This document shows positions 34,640-46,610 of a stretch of DNA of 64,000 nucleotides, one piece after another (positions within the stretch are counted from its first letter, which is position 1; every line of letters starts with the position of its first letter). Origin of the DNA: Moniliella sp. 'wahieum' (Eukaryota; Basidiomycota; Moniliellomycetes; Moniliellales; Moniliellaceae); assembly GCA_003971905.1 (NCBI GenBank), contig RSEE01000011.1:372001-436000 (forward strand), given 5' to 3'. A model generated the notes under the pieces. The model made no database searches, was not told the origin of the DNA, and worked only from the letters and a program-made list of their open reading frames with translations. The position numbers were made by a program, and so were the translations under genes.

Positions 34640-36018
34640 TCATCGATCAGTACTCAGTTCAGTACCACGCGCCACCTGGCTTTACCAAGTTTACTGGCGC
34701 TGTACCGGTCGTTTCTCTGTGGTACGCCCCATGCTTCCGCTTTTGGCTTATTTACTGGTGTTACCTAAACGCCCTCAATCCCTCGCCGCTTGTGCCCATT
34801 GTAGTCCCTGTTGTCGCGTCTTCTTTCCCGTTCTCGCATTTTGGTTTTTCTTTCTGTCACGGCGGCTGCACTCAAGCTCAAGGCGCTCAAGGCTCTTATC
34901 TATTTGCACAATGAAGCTCCCAACTGGAATACTCAGACTGTGGTATGTTTACCGGTGGGGTCTTTCCGGAATGATGTCTCCAAGCAAGGTTGCCGTCCTG
35001 AAGCTCTGAAGCTTGAAGCTGGCCTGATGGGTAGATGTGTTCCACGTTTACCGCGCCCAACCCGCTGTTCCTTCTAAGAACAGCCTCTAGACGTATCGGC
35101 GTGTTGTGCATGCATGGGGGATATCTGGCATGATGTATAACTCGCCTCATGATGCATGGGCACGGAGTATTAGAGCACAGGTCCAGGACGGCTGCTGTTA
35201 TTTAAGGGGTGTGTGGCACGCGCGCTGCCACAGCATGAAAAATGGCAAGATGAAAAGATTCCGTGAGGTTATGTGGCGTAGCTATGATGGTTTTAGACGC
35301 CATCCCTTTTAGTTTTGTTTGCCTCCTGTCCGTTTCATGGATGGCCGGCGGGGAGTGTTCCGACTGAGCGCAGAGAGGAAAGGGGCCGGAAGAGGGGTAG
35401 ACGCGGGTGGTGGAATGAGCTTCGGCGCTGCACCACCAAGTACTATCTGAAAGTACTGGAGACCGAGCGGATAGCCTCGGGACGCCGGCACGTGCTGGAT
35501 TGGAGACTGCCACTGCGAAACCAACTCTGCCAGCCTTGCCGCCAACCACTCCTTTCCATTCACAATTAAGCAGTCGGCGCGCGCTCGGACGTTTTAACGT
35601 TTAGTTCAACGTTCAACGTACGTTCAAGCTGAAAGCTCCAATACAAGCTTTCGCGGTTTGTCCTATTTCGAAATGTACGTGTGAATCTCTGCTTTTGCTT
35701 TCTCCCCACCACCACCCACCCACGCTCTTCAAGCCGCCCAGATCCCCACCATCGCCCCCCTCCAACTCTCACCCATCCACTGAATTGCGCTACTCTCAAT
35801 GTACCGTACCCGTCTCCCTCGCGGGGCCGTCCCGCAGGTTTGATCATGTATGTATTTGGCATCGCCTCGGATCTGGTATCAGGGCTTTGGCTGGACCCCT
35901 GTCTAGGTTCTGGGCTTGTACCATCAGACACCCTAAGTTTGGTATAGGGGTGCTGCCCTTGCCGGCTTGATGTACGCTGCTGACATATTTATTCTTGGTC
36001 TATTAGGTCACATTTACC
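34640..36018. other. Spacer between zinc-finger and hexokinase genes
   Basis: No gene is recognised. AAGCTTGAAGC words lie at about 35005-35022 and AACGTT words at 35589-35637 (TTTAACGTTTAGTTCAACG). A CCACCACC-rich tract at 35703-35785 may be hexokinase promoter. GTATGT at 35849 and TATTAG at 36001-36006 could bound a 5' UTR intron, which is unproven. Confidence 0.45.
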
Positions 36019-37442
36019 ATGAATAGCAGTGACAACACGGTGCCCGAAGCACGGCAGGCCCACCTCGATCGACTGCTGGCCAAGTATACTGATCTATTCA
36101 CCATCTCCCCCGCCCTGCAAGACATTACCCCAATTTTGTCGATGTCTTGCAGAACGGGCTGGACAAACACGAACAGACGGTTCGCATGTTTGCCACCTAC
36201 GTCTTTGGGTTCCCATCCGGGCAAGAAGAGGGCAAGTATCTTGCCCTGGACCTAGGTGGGACCAACCTGCGCGTCTGTCTTGTTGAACTTCACGGTAATC
36301 GCACCTTTCAAGTGACACAGTCCAAGTTCAAGCTCACCGAGGAGCAGAAGCATTGCGAAGGTTCTGAGCTGTTCGACTTTTGTGCCCAGTGCCTCGGTAC
36401 CTTTGTCGATGAGACCATCCCCCCAAGGCCGATGGTTCTTTAAACATCGAACACCGCATCCCTCTCGGATTTACTTTCTCCTACCCCATGGAGCAGGAGC
36501 GGATTGATCATGGCGAGTTGGTGCGCTGGACCAAAGGTTTGGCAATCCCAACACGGAGAACCAAGATGTGGCTGCTCTCTTCCGGGACTCACTTACCAAG
36601 TACAACATTCCTATCCGTCTCACATCGCTCATCAATGACACCACCGGTACGTTGATTGCATCTCATTATACCGACCCGGATGTGAAGATCGCCTGCATTT
36701 TTGGCACAGGGTGCAACGCGGCCTATATGGAGCACGTGCGGACATTCCCAAATTTACCAAGGACCACCCTGAAGTGAGTCTAGATGACGAGATGGCAATT
36801 AACTGTGAGTATGGTGCGTTTGACTCCTACCACCCCAAGTTCCTGCCACGGACCAAGTACGACGAAATGATCGACATGTCATCCAACAAGCCGACACAGC
36901 AAGTGTACGAGAAGATGATTGCCGGCTTTACCTCGGTGAAATCTTCCGTCTCTGCATGACCGAGATGGTCGATGAGGGATCCTTATTTGTCGGCCAGAAC
37001 ACTACAAATCGAGTCCCCATTTGTGTTTGATACTGCGTTCCTCTCCCTCATGGAGGCCGATCGAACATCCGAGTTGCTTACCATCACTGGCCTCTTTGTT
37101 CACTTTTTCGGGTTGGAGACCACCTTGGCTGAACGCCAGTTCCTCGCAACTTAGCCAAGCTAATTGGTACCGCTCCGCACGGCTGTCAGCATGCGGGATC
37201 GCGCCCTAGTAACCAAGATGGGATACATTGAGGAAGGGTGTGGGGTAGGAGCAGACGGAAGCCTGTTCACCAAGTACCCTGGCTTTCCCGAACGCATCTC
37301 TCAAGCTCTCGTTGATATCTTTGGTGAGCCAGGACGAAAGATCAAGCTGCACCAGGCAGAGGATGGCTCTGGTGTTGGCTCTGCCATCATTGCAGCCATG
37401 ACCAAGAGCCGCAAGGACCAGGGCAAGTACGAACAGCTGTAA
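36019..37442 (+). CDS. Hexokinase (frame interrupted)
   Basis: Hexokinase phosphorylates glucose with ATP, the first step of glycolysis. Landmarks in order: LALDLGGTNLRVC (about 36240, phosphate-binding), an NIEHRIPLGFTFSYP segment (about 36450), LTSLINDTTGTLIASHY (about 36620) with the catalytic-loop aspartate, CIFGTGCNAAYME (about 36700) and, near the C-terminus, GADGSLFTKYPGFPERI and EDGSGVGSAIIAAMT (about 37240-37400). The nominal length of about 475 residues fits a single-lobe fungal hexokinase. The start ATG at 36019 gives MNSSDNTVPEARQAH. At least five points need a missing base, for example before KADGSLNIEHR near 36425 in a C run, and others near 36125, 36540, 36745 and 37020-37160. 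Such breaks in a core metabolic enzyme suggest sequencing indels. I leave the isoform unnamed. Confidence 0.9.
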
Positions 37443-38494
37443 GACGGCCTTGGACGATAATTGCTTTCTGCCTTGTCTCTCTACCCTGGCTCCTCCTCAC
37501 CCTCCTTTTCCTCCATCTCTCTTTTTCACTCATTGATTCTGATCCTTTCTTGTCCGCACCCGCAAACTTATACCGCTACCATTTACGATTCCCCGCGTCC
37601 CATTGGACCCCCTTGTGGGTTGTGGCCTTCAAAGTGGGCCCCCTCGCGCATCTCTCACCCTCTCTCTTCCACATCCAGTGTGAGAGTTGTTTTCACGACG
37701 ATTTTCCATCCCTTTGGTGTTTTGGTTACATGATCGAGGTTGTTGCCCCACCTACCTGTTGTCGAGATCACAATTTCCTTCGTTCGGCTCAACTTCAAGA
37801 CAACGTGATGATACTTTCGCTACGTTTATTCCACACTTTCGTACCTCTCTGCCCGACCGATCGGCCGATCATGTGCAGATACATAGGCAGTAACTGACGG
37901 GTACGTCGTCGGGGACCTGAGCGGCCACTTGCACGCACTACCAAAATCCTGAGAGTAGTAATATAAACGCTTTATCCCCGATGTCGGACCACACAACAGT
38001 CAATGACAGACGATGCCGGCGGCATCGGGGGCAACCGGCATGAGAGCCAAAGAGTCTGGAGCCACCGCCAAATTCTCAGCATTAAGTTTGCCCCTCTCCC
38101 CTGTGGGGATTGAGATCAGGGAGCGATAGGCGCCACGAAACCAGCCCAAAATTCGAGGGGAGGCTCATAACAGTGTGCTCAGAAGTTTGCGGGGGCGGCC
38201 ACGGCGAGCGTTATAGGACAACATGCCTGAGAAGGAAATTTGTATCACACTCCTACGTGTAATGATATACCTATCCGGGCGTGCGAGGACAATGCAAGGC
38301 TCTTCTGCGATGGCCAATGGACGAAGGTGCAGAAATGGCGGTGGCACTATATCGGACTCAGATCGGTGGTCTGGCGGTCGACTAGTGGGCAAAAATCATT
38401 TTGGGAGTTGGTTGGGTGTTGATGCTTCGGTGATCGGTTCAATTAGGAAATTAACTAACTTGTGTGGAGTTATGACAGCAACTCCTAATGTAGT
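37443..38494. other. Spacer between hexokinase and tRNA-Gln
   Basis: I see no gene. A C/T-rich stretch at 37475-37560 follows the hexokinase stop. The rest gives only short frames. Confidence 0.55.
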
Positions 38495-38593
38495 GCTCTG
38501 ATCTTCCAGTGGTTAGGAAGTAGGATTTTGAATTCCCCCTGTTAAAGGTAGAAGAAACTTCCTGAAACCTGGGTTCGAATCCCAGTCGGAGCT
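38495..38593 (+). tRNA. tRNA-Gln(TTG) with a 27-nt intron
   Basis: The acceptor arms GCTCTGA (38495-38501) and TCGGAGC (38586-38592) pair over 7 bp with one wobble. The D stem TTCC/GGAA encloses AGTGGTTA. The anticodon stem TAGGA/TCCTG encloses T-T-TTG-A-T once an intron at 38532-38558 is removed at the canonical site after position 37. The T arm is CTGGG-TTCGAAT-CCCAG. The discriminator is T at 38593. Anticodon TTG reads glutamine. Folded by eye. Confidence 0.85.
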
Positions 38594-38596
38594 GAC

Positions 38597-38604
38597 TTTT
38601 TTTT
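38597..38604 (+). terminator. Pol III terminator of tRNA-Gln
   Basis: A run of eight T starts 4 nt after the tRNA 3' end. Confidence 0.75.
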
Positions 38605-38982
38605 AGCATGGCTGGCTAATTTTGGCAGCAGAGGCACGCAGGCGATAGGATGCACATATGTGGGGCATGCTGACGTCATGCAAGCCATGCACAAGCCAGT
38701 TTCATATTTCACACTTGGCTGGCGCACACCTGCCTCCAAGGCGAGATGAGCGATTAAACCCAGGCAGGAGGTGGCTTATGTAACGCCTCCGGAGGTATCA
38801 GTCCAGTGGCGTCTGTTATCTGCGCAGGGGTACAGCCTGGTACGGCCTGGTACGGCGCCTGTGCATATCGGTAATCACTGCCTTGTTACCCCTCCCCCCT
38901 TTCCTCTCTGCGCTCCTCGGTCCCCCTTTTGTCTCCTCAACCACCATCCCCTGCTGTCGGCCCCACAATAAGACGCTTCCTT

Positions 38983-41416
38983 ATGCTTTCATCCTCCCCC
39001 GTACACCCAGCGCGGCTCGTTTTCTCCCCGTCTTCTCATGAAGCTGCGCCTGACGACCTGGCCGAGCCCAGCGACGTGTCGAGCCTTGGCACATCCGAAC
39101 TTGACGAGTATGACTTTCTACACGATGTCCTCCATCAGACCATGGCTGGGGATCAGAGACCCTGCTCTCTACTTTCTTGCTGCCCCTCCCAGTGTACCAT
39201 CGCCATCGCCATTACTCGCGCCTGACGTGACCGATAGTCCGTCTGTGCGCCCAGTCGACCCTCAACCGATCTTGATCTATCCTACGCTACACTTTCAGCC
39301 GCAGTATCGACATCGGTTGACGTTCTGGACCTACCTCACCATAATTCCGGATTATTACCTCATCGACATCTCCTTCTATCGAGGAGAGCTGGTATGCACC
39401 CACCTACACTGGCTTAGCCGGAACGGCTCCCACTCCAGTACAACCGTCAGCACCCCTTGACCGTTCTTGGAACTCGCGTCCCAGCAACTGTTTGACCCTC
39501 CATCTCATGAATTTTCTTTCGGCATATCCCGACCTATGTTGATGCTCATTTGCATGAGGTGCAGATTATGGTTCATATTCTGTCCGCTTCATCGTCTGCT
39601 CGGGTTGTTTGCGCCCCCGTCGTAGAGGAAATCCAAGCGTCATTGTCCGTGGCTTTCCCACTCGAAAGGTAAGGCATACCCTTCAGCCTTCCTGCAGCGA
39701 AGGCCTTCCTTTGACTCTATTTAACCCATTTCATCTTTTTTTTTGCTCGCAGGTATCTGTGAATGCTACTACGGGAGTGTCCCTTCCAAGGGAAAGCAGG
39801 ACGTTCTTTGTCATTGTGCCACACCCGGTGGCCCCCAACCTAACCGTTAATGGCCTTAACTCATTCCCCCCGGAGGCAATCGTTCTTCCTGTCGTATTGC
39901 CTGGCACTGCAAAGAATCAAGACCTCTCATTTGTAAAGTGGGAGGATCATGTTTGTTCAGGTCAGCGTGCCGTATCCGGTACAAGCTGCTGGGACGGTCT
40001 TGCCTCCTCTTTGCCTGAATGAGTTTGTCTGCGGAATTCGCCACGCTCATTGTGATCGCCGGGAGTGGGCTGGAAGGTATGTTTCTCTCAATCCGAGCGG
40101 TAAGGTAGGCTCGGTGCAGTCCAACGCTCCAGTCTCGGCAACAGCATCAACCCTTATGCATCCCCACACTCGTTGGTCACGAAGCCTCAAGTCACAAAAG
40201 ATGTGCTGCGAGAGGGCATGTGCGGTCCAACTTCACCACCACGTTTGTTGAACATGCAGCCTTTCGGCTGGATTGTCTTACTTCTTCTCCCATTGCTAGG
40301 CATCGCGATCCAGCTAAGCCCTAGTGCTTGGTCAATGATGTCGTCTTTGTCTACGGCCCAACTGAGGCATTCGAAGTGCGGAAGTGGGGCTTTCCCTCCC
40401 TTCGTGGGGTCCAAGCAGCATAGGTCACACCTACTCAGCCTGGTTCGGCATTGTGGTCCCGTGTTCATCAGACGCCTTCAAATGCCGTTTTTTCTGACGT
40501 GATCCTCTCTCGTCTCTACCAACGCTCGAGTCCCAAAGAGTCGTTTGTCATTTCTATGTCACCTAGTCCCACCCCTACAATGATGGACGACTGCGCCACC
40601 CACAACAAGGGCGGTATCTTGGCTGCCTCCTCCAAGGAGAAAACTACGGTCACACCAGAGTCAAGTTATCTTGCACCTTGTACGTTCCCCTTCCATTTGA
40701 TAAATGAAGAGGTATTAATACCAGTTTCAGGGTTGGAAGAGAACCTCGAGGAATTCTGGAGCGACCTGTTGCGATGGAATCGGGAGCTCAATGAGTTTGT
40801 GATTCAGCTTCAGGAAGAAGGTATCTTGATCCGTGACTTCGTTGCCGAATGGTTCCCTTTGCCTGGTCGGGTTCCTGGGGTGCTCACAGCGGCGGCGGGG
40901 GGATCGGCTCACAACGTCCTTTCGTCGACGGCGGAGCGAATTCGGGCTCTGTCGACTTCACTGTCCAACTCGGTCCAACGGGTGACCAAGCAATCCGCAA
41001 AGGGAGCTCATACTACCCGTTTAAAGGCACAGAGGGATGCACTGATGACAGCCCACAAGATCCACAGATTTTTGATGACAGTCTCATCACCTTGAGTCGC
41101 ACCGCGCACTATGTGCACGACCACACACGCGATATGGATGTACAAGCCCAGCATTCAGGCCGTTTTGTTGCAAAGAAGATGCACAGGTCCTTTGACCAAT
41201 TTTGGTCCTATTCCTGCCGTCATGCCTTGAACGCCTACCGTGCCGTACAGAATTTCGAGTCAGTGTCGCGGTTTACTGGCCACGAGTGCAAGAAGAGTAC
41301 GTGTTTCCCTTTTCTTCCATGCTCAAACTAATCCATTCCTTTGGTTATTGCAGCACACACTTGAGGGGATCCGTCTGCAATCGGCACCTGACATCTACGT
41401 ATCTGAGGACCGTTAG
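38983..41416 (+). CDS. Unrecognised membrane protein (frame interrupted)
   Basis: I do not recognise the family. From ATG 38983 the protein opens MLSSSPVHPARLVFSPSSHE and an acidic stretch with SELDEYDFLHDVL. Around 39760-39920 a beta-rich part has FFVIVPHPVAPNLTVNGLNS. One clear membrane segment, MQPFGWIVLLLLPLLGIAIQ, lies at about 40255-40315. After it comes a helical region (about 40700-41280) with ENLEEFWSDLLRWNRELNEF and later RSFDQFWSYSCRHALNAYRA. A last intron at 41297-41353 (GTACGT...TTGCAG) leads into LEGIRLQSAPDIYVSEDR and a TAG at 41414-41416. Several frame shifts lie between. A single-pass protein with a soluble beta-rich side and a coiled-coil side is what I can see. Splitting into two genes cannot be excluded. 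Confidence 0.5.
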
Positions 41417-41600
41417 TCGGTCCAGCTTTTTGATTTGACGCTTCCGTTTTGATCGCCTGTACTATACTCTACTATGTTTTTAGCTCGAAAACTGTAAGCC
41501 TATTATCCGTAGTTCCGTGAGGTGTATTTGTGGCAAACACGATAGAACAGGACATGGAAAATGCATATACAACAGAGCCTTCGCGTGAGGTGGGGCGAGG

Positions 41601-44229
41601 CTAAGACGACGTTTTTACCGTGGCAGACTGAGAATGAGAATGGTTGGAACGGACGACGGGCCGCATCTGCAAAGAAACCGTCTGAATCATCGTCAGAGTT
41701 GGAAGGCGTCCTGTGGGAGGAACACGACTCCACAAGCCGGCCTTGGGCTTGGAATCGGACCCGATCATCCCATCGTCGTCAGGAAGCGGGTTGTCCTTGT
41801 GAGCTGGGCCAGTGCGCATGTGTGCTTCATACAAGGGCCGCAGCAGCCCAATTTGTTCCTCGGCGCCCTCTCGCCCAAGAGGGACATACGGAGGAGGAGG
41901 AGTAAAGTCCGCTCCATCCACAGCAGATGATGCAGCACCCTCATCCCCCACAGAAGCGGGGTGCTTGCCTCCGCACTCCTTGGAGTAAGTGCAGCGGCAC
42001 CGAGAGCGAGCCCACATCAATTCCCAGCTCGCGGAACCCGAAAAAGTCAATCCCGGTTTGATCTGCAAAGCCGCCGGCAGCAAGCGCCGTTGAGCTTGGG
42101 TCGGCATAAAGTCGTTCGTGAGCATCGGCTAACCGAGAATTAGAAACGCTGACTTGTCCCTCCCATGCGTGGTTGAGACGACGAAGGAGGTCGCTATACC
42201 GGGCCCTTTGGCGTTCCACCCCTTTGACATAAGCCAAGAGCGATTCGAACGTCTGCCCGCCTACCTCCTGCAGGGCATGGCTCACCATCTCGTCGGGGGG
42301 CATAGCGTGTGCAGGGCGGAGAGATTGTTCATCCCTTCAGAGCCATCGGAACGGCCAAAGGGGAATTCCTTGTCTTGCGGCAGGGACAAAGCAGCTGGCA
42401 ACATCTCCCCGCTTGGATTCGCTTCTCGATCAGCATATGCACGCAATGTCCTGCCTACAGCAGTGATCATTTCAGCCCCCAGGTCGGCAAGCACGCTAAG
42501 AGGAGCACGGTGTGCAGCATCCACCCCATGCACACTTGCCAACTGGGCAGCCATGAGCCATGACGTGCGTAGCCCCGGCAGGAGTCACGCGCGATAAAGG
42601 TGCCATTGGCTGCTCACCCTCATCTTGCCCGGCCTTGGGTGCGGCTGAATGTGAAGTGATCATACCAAAGCCCAAAGCGAAATTACGCTCTGGGTTTGGA
42701 ACGGGATCTCTTCGCCTGCTTTGGTCCGGGCCATCTTCCCCCTCTTCCCCCTCTTTCTCGTCTTCCTCCTCTTCGCCCTCGGCGTTCAAGGCCCAGGTTG
42801 GAATTGGATCGTTGGATCCATTGGCCTGTACCAATGCACCCAGTTTGGCATTCACTGACCGAACCTTAGCCAACGTAGCGATGGACTGAGGGATTCGGTT
42901 GCGGTATCGCTTGCGGGGTGGGGGGTGACTTGCATCCTCCTGAGATGACGCAGGGCCCTCTTCCACAGGAGCATCAAGACGCTTTTTCTTAGCGCGTTGG
43001 AAACGATGGGCCAAATGAGCCTGACGAGCGGTGGCCTCCTCATCTGTCAAATGCCGACTTGGTGTAGTGAAGCAGGGATCCCGTTTCCCGCCAACGAGGT
43101 GGACGGCATAGCGTCCCACCACGACCCAAGAGGAGAAGGGAAGTGTGTCACTGCTTCCGCGGCCGTGGACGCACCCGACTGTTCAGATGAGGATGAAGGG
43201 AGGTTTGGGTCGTCCAGTGGGTCCGAAGGACGTGCGGCTATCGAAGATGACCCCGCTTTCTTTGGATAGGCCGTCAACGATGAATGGAGGGGACCAAGCA
43301 TACGGAAGTCACGAATTGCCGCATCAAAAGCGAAATGATCCAAAGGGGCAGTTGGGGGATGTCGGTGCCCCTCGTGTGGCGAAAAGTGGCGGGCAGGAGA
43401 AGAAGCTTCTTTCGCAGGGGATTGGCGCGGAGAAACGCGGGGCAGACGGACTAGATGGATGTAACGACGGCTGGGGAGATAAGAACGAGATGAACTTTGC
43501 AGAGACAATGACCTGTCCAGCAAAGAAAACGTGCTCATGTCCTGGACTGAGCGGAGAAGAGCAGGGCGATCACCGAAAGGGCGGATAATGCAGGAAACGG
43601 AGCACGTAGGGTCGTTCCAGATGTATCGGAAGAATCGCCCACTGCAGTAGTCGAATCACCTGTTCTGCCCGCATCCAAGTCAGGTGAGGGTTGGGCACCG
43701 GCGACAGCCCCCGCAGAACCCGGGCCCGCCAACGCGGGCGGAGTCTGGTCTTGCCAGGTCGCTGCAATCGTCTCGAATTGGCGCAGAGCTTCCTGTGGCT
43801 CGGACTTATCGTGGACAAAACTGAGAAGGTGGGCGGCCTTCTTGCGCATAAAGTACACACTGCGGCGAGTGGGTGGGCGGGGTTGGTATTATATATGAGG
43901 CAGTTGTTCCAGATGAGGTCCAGATCATGCGCAAACTGCTTCTTGTTCTTGTACTGGCCTTGGCGCACCTTCTTCTGCATGGTGCCAATATCCATGGGCT
44001 GCTTGATCACGTCGTAGTAGTCCGGTGCTTCGCGCTTGCTGACACGGTTGAGGAAGGCGGCCGAATGCTCCGAGTAGGCGCGCAACTCAGCCAGGACGCG
44101 TTCGATGGACTCGAGAAACTCCTCTCGTTGGTCACGGGCCTTGTGGGTATCGGAAATCAGTGTCCAAAGATCGCGGTCGGCGACGGGGACGTCGGCGCGG
44201 TGCGCCTGGATCGCCTGGAGATACTTCAT
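41601..44229 (-). CDS. Spt7-like SAGA subunit (bromodomain plus histone fold; frame interrupted)
   Basis: Spt7 is a scaffold of the SAGA histone acetyltransferase complex in the nucleus. The N-terminal part from ATG 44229 (MKYLQAIQAHRADVPVADRD) runs into a bromodomain at about 44100-43800: EHSAAFLNRVSKREAPDYYD, VIKQPMDIGTMQKKVRQGQY and LDLIWNNCLIYNTNPAHPL. A linker with acidic and basic runs follows (EEEEDEKEGEEGEDG, about 42750). A histone-fold-like region (about 42510-42170) reads LSVLADLGAEMITAVGRTLR then DEMVSHALQEVGGQTFESLL. This order, a bromodomain with the 'EHSxxFLxRVSKREAPDYY' signature and a distal histone fold, is that of Spt7. The 5' start may be further up, and the 3' end (near 41601) is uncertain because of frame breaks near 43870, 43560, 43110, 42540 and 42000. 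Confidence 0.8.
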
Positions 44230-44559
44230 GGCGGCGATCACGATCACAGCACGGCGGTGGAGTGCAATCGATCAGACGCGATCGAGATATTCGACCGACT
44301 AGCCGAAATCGCAAGGTAGGTGGTGCAGTCCATTCCGCCCGCGGAAAGAAAGCGCGATGCGTTCGGTGCAACACGGGCACCCTGGCGGCGGTGCTGCGAC
44401 GCCGAGGCTGAGCTCAGTCAGCGCAGCGGCGCTGCAGGGGGTTACGCGCCCGCGGGGCCCGGGATGGGCGCGCTGGGTACCGCGCCCAGCGTGCGCCCCC
44501 ATGTCAGCGCGCGCGTCGGCCCTGCGTCCGTCTCTGTTCCCACCACCATCTCCTCTGCC
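44230..44559. promoter_or_regulatory. Shared divergent promoter, SPT7 and hydrolase gene
   Basis: The two start codons lie about 330 bp apart in opposite directions. The stretch is GC-rich, without a clear TATA box. Confidence 0.45.
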
Positions 44560-45858
44560 ATGGGCATCTTCAAGAAAAAAAGGACCGCGCCGACTGCGGA
44601 CCCGGAGGGGCGTCCCCCTCATCTACCCCCCAGTCACCCACGCCTGCCGGGCCCCCCTCGTCCGACAAGGCCAGCACCACGGGGAATGGAGCAACCAGCT
44701 CCACTGGCACATCTCGTGCGCGTAACCCCCGGGCAGCGGCTATGGTGGGCGCAGTGCCGCTTCTGAAAATTCTCATACGGGCGGAGGAAAGGCAAGTGGT
44801 GGCCACGCCAAAAAAAGGAACGTGTCAATGCGCGCTCGAACTGGGCGCGGACGTGTCACGCACCATGGTCCATGTCGGCGGCTTGCCAGTCAACGTGTTT
44901 GGGTGGGACGAGTTGACACCCATAACTTCACGCACTTCTGCGGCGCCTACTCCCAAGGTGACAGTTGTAATCCACATGCACGGGCGCACCGGCTCAGCCG
45001 CTAAGGCCGAAGGGATGGTGCGACAACTGTACGATCGTGTACGCAAGTCTAAAGCTGCCTCTCAGGGGCAGACTGGCCAACAAAATGACTTTTTGGTCTG
45101 TTCTTTTGACCAGCGCAACCATGGGCATCGCAAAACGTCTGAAATCGCTCAAAAAGCGTGGAAAGAGGGTAACAAATCCCATGCGGTTGACCTCTACGCC
45201 ATGTACGACGGCACGGCACGAGACGTGTCTTATCTTCTCGACTACCTCCCTGCGTATCTCTTTCCTCATGATGAAAGGCAGATTACCTCTTGGGCCGTGA
45301 CGGGCCAAAGTCTGGGTGGGCACGCTGCCTGGCACGTGCTGCAGAACGAGCCGAGGGTAAGTATTGGGGTACCCATGATTGGCATGCCAGATGTGAGCAA
45401 ACTCCTTGCACGCCGCACCGCCAGTAATTTTATCCCCAATGCCCCCCCCGCTGTGCCGGGGTCATTGCGCTCCTTGATTGCCCGGACCGACCCGGCGGCG
45501 GTGGCTGCTGCCAATGCTGCTGCGGCTGCAGGGGCCGGGGGACAAGTGCAGCCCCCAAATCCTTTCTGGGGCAAAAAGATTCTCGTACTGGCCGGACAGG
45601 ACGACCGTTTAGTGCGGTGGGACTATTCGTCCGAGTTTGTGGATGCGCTGGTAGTCGACAACTATGGGTCTTTTGCCCGTCCCAATCCTTCTTATCCCCG
45701 TCCTCCACCAGGACAGGGGCCCCAGCCTGGCATGCCCCGACCCGGCCTCGACGTGGTCATTCAGCCTGGTGTGGGTCACGCTGTTACGCGCCGCCATGGT
45801 GGATCGGGCGGCAGAGTGGATCTGGTACTGGGGGCTTCTTTCTCACGAGATCGCCTGA
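44560..45858 (+). CDS. Alpha/beta-hydrolase fold protein
   Basis: A predicted serine hydrolase of about 430 residues. ATG 44560 gives MGIFKKKRTAPTADPEG, then a Ser/Thr/Pro-rich leader that needs one base restored in a G run (about 44605) to reach AAAMVGAVPLLKIL. The hydrolase core starts at about 44840. HMHGRTGSA is the oxyanion-side loop (about 44970) and SFDQRNHGHRK follows. The nucleophile elbow GQSLGGHAAW is at about 45303. The acid is probably in LAGQDDRLV (about 45595), and the histidine in PGVGHAVT (about 45770). The frame must change by one base at about 45795, after which MVDRAAEWIWYWGLLSHEIA ends at 45856-45858. Without that change the frame runs on to 45950. The conserved 'FDQRNHG' block resembles fungal hydrolases of unknown substrate; I know no characterised function. 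Confidence 0.78.
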
Positions 45859-46610
45859 GTGTGTGTCATTTATACTCCAGTCCCCCGTTGATGAGTTTCC
45901 TGCCTTCGTTTCCACTCTTTTCACTGCGTTCCCGCCTGTGTCCTTGTTGACTATTATCTTTTCGCCTGGGATGAGACACATCGCTATCCTGCGATCGCAA
46001 CCAATCCTATCGGTAGGTACCAACCAGGTCGACGACATCCTGCTCCCCTACTCGCATTTTTTGCCGGACCTCAAGTACTTCCCCCCCTGTAGCTACAAAG
46101 GATATCCATTACCTCGGGTTCTTCGAGCGGTGGCAATTGGTGTTAGTGAATGCTACGAGGCCTCGGGACTCACTGTGGACTCGATCGCAAGCCAGCCTGA
46201 ACACCAAAGTTTCCCCAATTAATTTGTTGCGTGAAAAGTGTCGTAGGAGTAAGGATATGATGCTGCCGCTTGCGATGAACTTCTTCCTCAGGTCTCGTGC
46301 TTAGGTCTCTTCAGCCTGAGGCATTTTTCGTTACCGCGGAAGCAGCGCGTTCGATATACGTATGCTGCCGAAGAACTCGAGCCAGGTAAGGCAACTGAAA
46401 GCATGCTAAGGGAGTGGTTTAAGCTCCCTGGAAACATCAAGTAGGATGGTAACGACAACAACTGTAGTTCTTACTATGATGTAAAGTACAGCGCTAATGC
46501 TCGGCACTCAGGCCAAGTCGAAGTTGAAGTCCGCAAATGGGAACATGCAATTTCACGATGCGAAAAGGTTGGCAATAGCCCATCCGCAGTGGACCGAGCA
46601 GGCATCAAGT
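45859..46610. other. 3' spacer, hydrolase and RPS12 convergent
   Basis: No recognised gene. An open frame continues on the plus strand to about 46222 through DDILLPYSHFLPDLKYFPPC. It might be an extra exon of the hydrolase or another gene, but has no domain I know. Confidence 0.35.
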
